This document shows positions 7,867-9,606 of a DNA stretch of 9,606 nucleotides, one piece after another. Made by a program: the position numbers and the translations under genes. Each line of letters begins with the position of its first letter. The stretch's first letter is position 1. Source of the DNA: Methylobacteriaceae bacterium (GTDB lineage Bacteria > Pseudomonadota > Alphaproteobacteria > Rhizobiales > Beijerinckiaceae); contig JAISTL010000171.1 of NCBI GenBank assembly GCA_031272615.1, positions 1-9,606 on the forward strand, read 5' to 3'. The notes under the pieces are model-generated. The model searched no databases. It saw only the letters and a list, made by a program, of their open reading frames with translations, and was not told the DNA's origin.

Positions 7867-9360
7867 ATGTATCGTAAGAGAATCAAGCTGGAGAAGCTTC
7901 TGAACAAGGTTGTCGATGCCGACGCGGCCGCGGCCTTAATCAAGGATGGCATGGTTGTGGGGATGAGCGGCTTCACCAAGGCCGGTGAAGCCAAGGTGGT
8001 TCCCCGCGCCATGTCCAAACGCGCCGAAAAGGACCCCTTCAAAATCACCCTGATGACCGGGGCCTCGCTGGGCAACAGCATTGACGCCAACCTGGCGGAA
8101 CACGGCGTTCTGGCGCGGCGTATGCCGTTCCAGGCCGACCCGGTGCTGCGCAAGGCCATCAACGCCGGTTCGGTGAAGTTCGTCGACCAGCATCTGTCGG
8201 AACTGGCCGAACACCTGAGCGCCGGGCAGATTACCCCGGTGGATGTCGCGCTGATTGAAATTGCCGGAATCGACGAAGACGGCGGCCTGGTGCTCTCCAC
8301 CTCGGTCGGCAATTCGGCGGCGTTCCTCGCCAGCGCCAAGCACATCATTCTCGAGCTGAACACGGCGATTCCCGAAGGGATTCGCGGGTTCCACGACATC
8401 TACCGGCCGAAGCTGGCGCCAAACCGCGAGCCGATTCCGGTGCTGGCCTCCGCCAGCCAGATCGGAACGCCGACGGTGCATGTGGATGTCGACAAAATCG
8501 ACGCCATCGTTGTCAACCATGAAATCGACAGCCCGGCGTCGATTTTTGACCCCGATGCCGAAACCGGCGCCATTGCCGGCCACCTGGTGGATTTCTTCCA
8601 CAACGAGGTGAAGCACGGCCGCATGACCAACAGCCTGTTCCCGCTGCAGGCGGGCATCGGTTCGGTGGCCAACGCCGTGCTGCAGGGCTTCCTCAACAGC
8701 CCCTTTGAAAACCTCACCATGTACTCCGAGGTGATTCAGGACAGCGCCTTCTATCTGCTGGATTCCGGCAAGCTGACCTTCGCCTCGGCGGCGGCGCTGT
8801 CGGTGACGGCGGAAATGCTGGAGCGGTTCTTCACCAACCTGGAGACCTACCGCGGACGCATCCTGTTCCGCCCGCAGGAAATCTCGAACAATCCCGAGGT
8901 GATCCGGCGTCTCGGCATTTTGGCCATCAACACCGCCCTGGAGGCCGACATCTACGGCAACATCAACTCCACCCATGTCAACGGCACCCACATGATGAAC
9001 GGCATCGGCGGCTCGGGGGATTTCGCCCGCGCCTCGCGCATCGCCGTGTTCGTCACCAAGTCGCTCGCCAAGGACGGCAAGATTTCGTCCATCGTGCCGA
9101 TGGTGCCCCATGTCGACCACAATGAACACGATGTGGATATCCTCGTCACCGAGCTGGGGCTGGCGGACCTGCGCGGCCTGGCGCCGCGGGAACGCCCGCC
9201 GGTCATCATCAGGAACTGCATGCATCCGAGCTATCAGGACATGGCCATGGACTATTTCGAGCGCTCCCTCAAGGGCAACGGCCAGACTCCGCATATCCTC
9301 GGCGAGGCGTTCTCCTGGCACATCCGCCTCAAGGAGACCGGCTCCATGCTGCCGAAATAA
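7867..9360 (+). CDS. Succinyl-CoA:acetate CoA-transferase / acetyl-CoA hydrolase family (AarC/YgfH type)
   Basis: The 497-residue cytosolic product matches the class I CoA-transferase family that includes Acetobacter AarC and E. coli YgfH (ScpC). These transfer CoA between succinyl-CoA or propionyl-CoA and acetate or succinate. Motifs in order are GMSGFTKAGEAKVVPRA (32-48), LMTGASLG (62-69), VDVALIEIAGIDEDG (125-139), the CoA-loop GIGSVANAVL (263-272), MYSEVIQD (285-292) with the predicted catalytic Glu288, RPQEISNNPEVIRRLG (335-350), and MNGIGGSGDFARA (377-389). The terminal TGSML also matches YgfH. The ATG at 7867 follows AAGGA (7856-7860) by six bases; an in-frame ATG at 7828 lacks such a site. 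Its place after mdh suggests the succinyl-CoA step of the TCA cycle coupled to acetate activation, as in Acetobacter. Acetate versus propionate preference cannot be read from the sequence. Confidence 0.93.
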   Translation: MYRKRIKLEKLLNKVVDADAAAALIKDGMVVGMSGFTKAGEAKVVPRAMSKRAEKDPFKITLMTGASLGNSIDANLAEHGVLARRMPFQADPVLRKAINAGSVKFVDQHLSELAEHLSAGQITPVDVALIEIAGIDEDGGLVLSTSVGNSAAFLASAKHIILELNTAIPEGIRGFHDIYRPKLAPNREPIPVLASASQIGTPTVHVDVDKIDAIVVNHEIDSPASIFDPDAETGAIAGHLVDFFHNEVKHGRMTNSLFPLQAGIGSVANAVLQGFLNSPFENLTMYSEVIQDSAFYLLDSGKLTFASAAALSVTAEMLERFFTNLETYRGRILFRPQEISNNPEVIRRLGILAINTALEADIYGNINSTHVNGTHMMNGIGGSGDFARASRIAVFVTKSLAKDGKISSIVPMVPHVDHNEHDVDILVTELGLADLRGLAPRERPPVIIRNCMHPSYQDMAMDYFERSLKGNGQTPHILGEAFSWHIRLKETGSMLPK

Positions 9361-9375
9361 CGCTTGCCGCGAAAA

Positions 9376-9399
9376 GGGGCGGGCCTCCGTGCCCGCCCC
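9376..9399 (-). terminator. GC-rich hairpin with a T-tail on the - strand
   Basis: GGGGCGGGC (9376-9384) and GCCCGCCCC (9391-9399) form a perfect 9-bp stem 15 bp after the CoA-transferase stop. On the + strand the next bases are GCCG with no T-run. On the - strand the stem is followed directly by TTTTCGC. It is therefore a better terminator for a transcript arriving from the right, though it may act in both directions. CCCACG/CGTGGG (9407-9420) is a second dyad next to it. Confidence 0.5.
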
Positions 9400-9430
9400 G
9401 CCGTCACCCACGGGCGTGGGGGAAGAGTTT

Positions 9431-9509
9431 TGGTGGACCGGGTGGACACGGTGGACTTGGTGGACACCAAAGGCTTCAAAGTCGGCAAAAACGTCCACCC
9501 GGTCCACCA
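9431..9509. repeat. 9-bp GGTGGAC tandem repeats with a 17-bp inverted copy
   Basis: Four adjacent 9-mers, GGTGGACCG, GGTGGACAC, GGTGGACTT and GGTGGACAC, fill 9432-9467. The first 17 bases from 9431 (TGGTGGACCGGGTGGAC) recur as an exact reverse complement at 9493-9509, with 45 bp between. The frame with GTG-GAC codons stays open, but no ATG or family match supports translation. It is best called an intergenic repeat of unknown role. Confidence 0.8.
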
Positions 9510-9571
9510 TAACGCCCCAATGCCAGTTAGAGACTCCGCGATAAACCCCGGAGGGGTGACCCTCTTGATAA

Positions 9572-9591
9572 CCGCGGGTTTCAACCCGCGG
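9572..9591. repeat. Long perfect palindrome, possible dispersed REP-like repeat
   Basis: CCGCGGGTT (9572-9580) and AACCCGCGG (9583-9591) pair over nine bases around TC. A GAGGG-GTGA-CCCTC hairpin (9551-9564) precedes it by seven bases. No T-run follows on either strand, so a terminator is unlikely. The GCGGGTTTCAACCCGC core looks like the dispersed palindromes common in intergenic DNA, but only one copy is in the window. Confidence 0.55.
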
Positions 9592-9606
9592 ATCAGGTCG
9601 GACCAA

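Noticed and set aside
9432..9509. CRISPR array
   Set aside because: The units are 9 bp and contiguous with no spacers, so the geometry is wrong.
7936..9606. Open frame of 556 codons on the - strand across the CoA-transferase gene
   Set aside because: It is the antisense of a clearly conserved CoA-transferase in GC-rich DNA; its translation is rich in His, Arg, Gln and Gly with no recognisable domain.
9361..9606. Open frame after the CoA-transferase stop, with GTG-GAC repeat codons, running off the window
   Set aside because: No ATG near a ribosome site, hairpins and repeats dominate the DNA, and the translation has no family resemblance; it may only look open because of composition.

Overview
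The window reads as part of a proteobacterial chromosome, most likely an alphaproteobacterium. The strongest pointers are an exported IalB-family protein, an alphaproteobacterial-style 320-residue malate dehydrogenase, and GC-rich codon use in the right two thirds. No rRNA, tRNA, insertion sequence, integrase or CRISPR array was found.

Left block (1-3504, + strand): the C-terminal end of a nitroreductase-like protein (1-171) is followed by a tight three-gene set. This set encodes an isocitrate/isopropylmalate-type beta-decarboxylating dehydrogenase, a LeuC/homoaconitase-type large subunit and a LeuD-type small subunit, and it closes with a clear intrinsic terminator. Together they form a hydro-lyase plus oxidative decarboxylase module acting on a malate-like 2-hydroxy acid. 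No leuA is in the window. The dehydrogenase carries the isocitrate/homoisocitrate/D-malate type loop (VRENTEG) rather than the LeuB loop, and several normally invariant positions differ, so leucine synthesis should not be assumed. This block also looks less GC-rich than the right-hand genes.

Middle block (3572-6231, - strand): transcribed right to left are an exported IalB-family protein, a multi-pass membrane protein of the MprF/YbhN flippase-like family, and an RpiR-type regulator with a SIS sugar-phosphate domain. The last two are close enough to be co-transcribed.

Right block (6232-9360, + strand): a 449-bp gap between ialB and mdh holds three back-to-back perfect hairpins and then two terminator-like hairpins with T-runs, although no + strand gene lies upstream. 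It may be an attenuated mdh leader or a small RNA. mdh is followed by a strong terminator, a second structured leader, and a succinate/acetate CoA-transferase of the AarC/YgfH type. Many alphaproteobacteria have sucCD after mdh; a CoA-transferase there suggests an acetate-linked variant of the succinyl-CoA step of the TCA cycle.

Right edge (9361-9606): noncoding, with a hairpin whose T-tail lies on the - strand, four 9-bp GGTGGAC tandem repeats flanked by a 17-bp inverted copy, and a long GC-rich palindrome of dispersed-repeat type.
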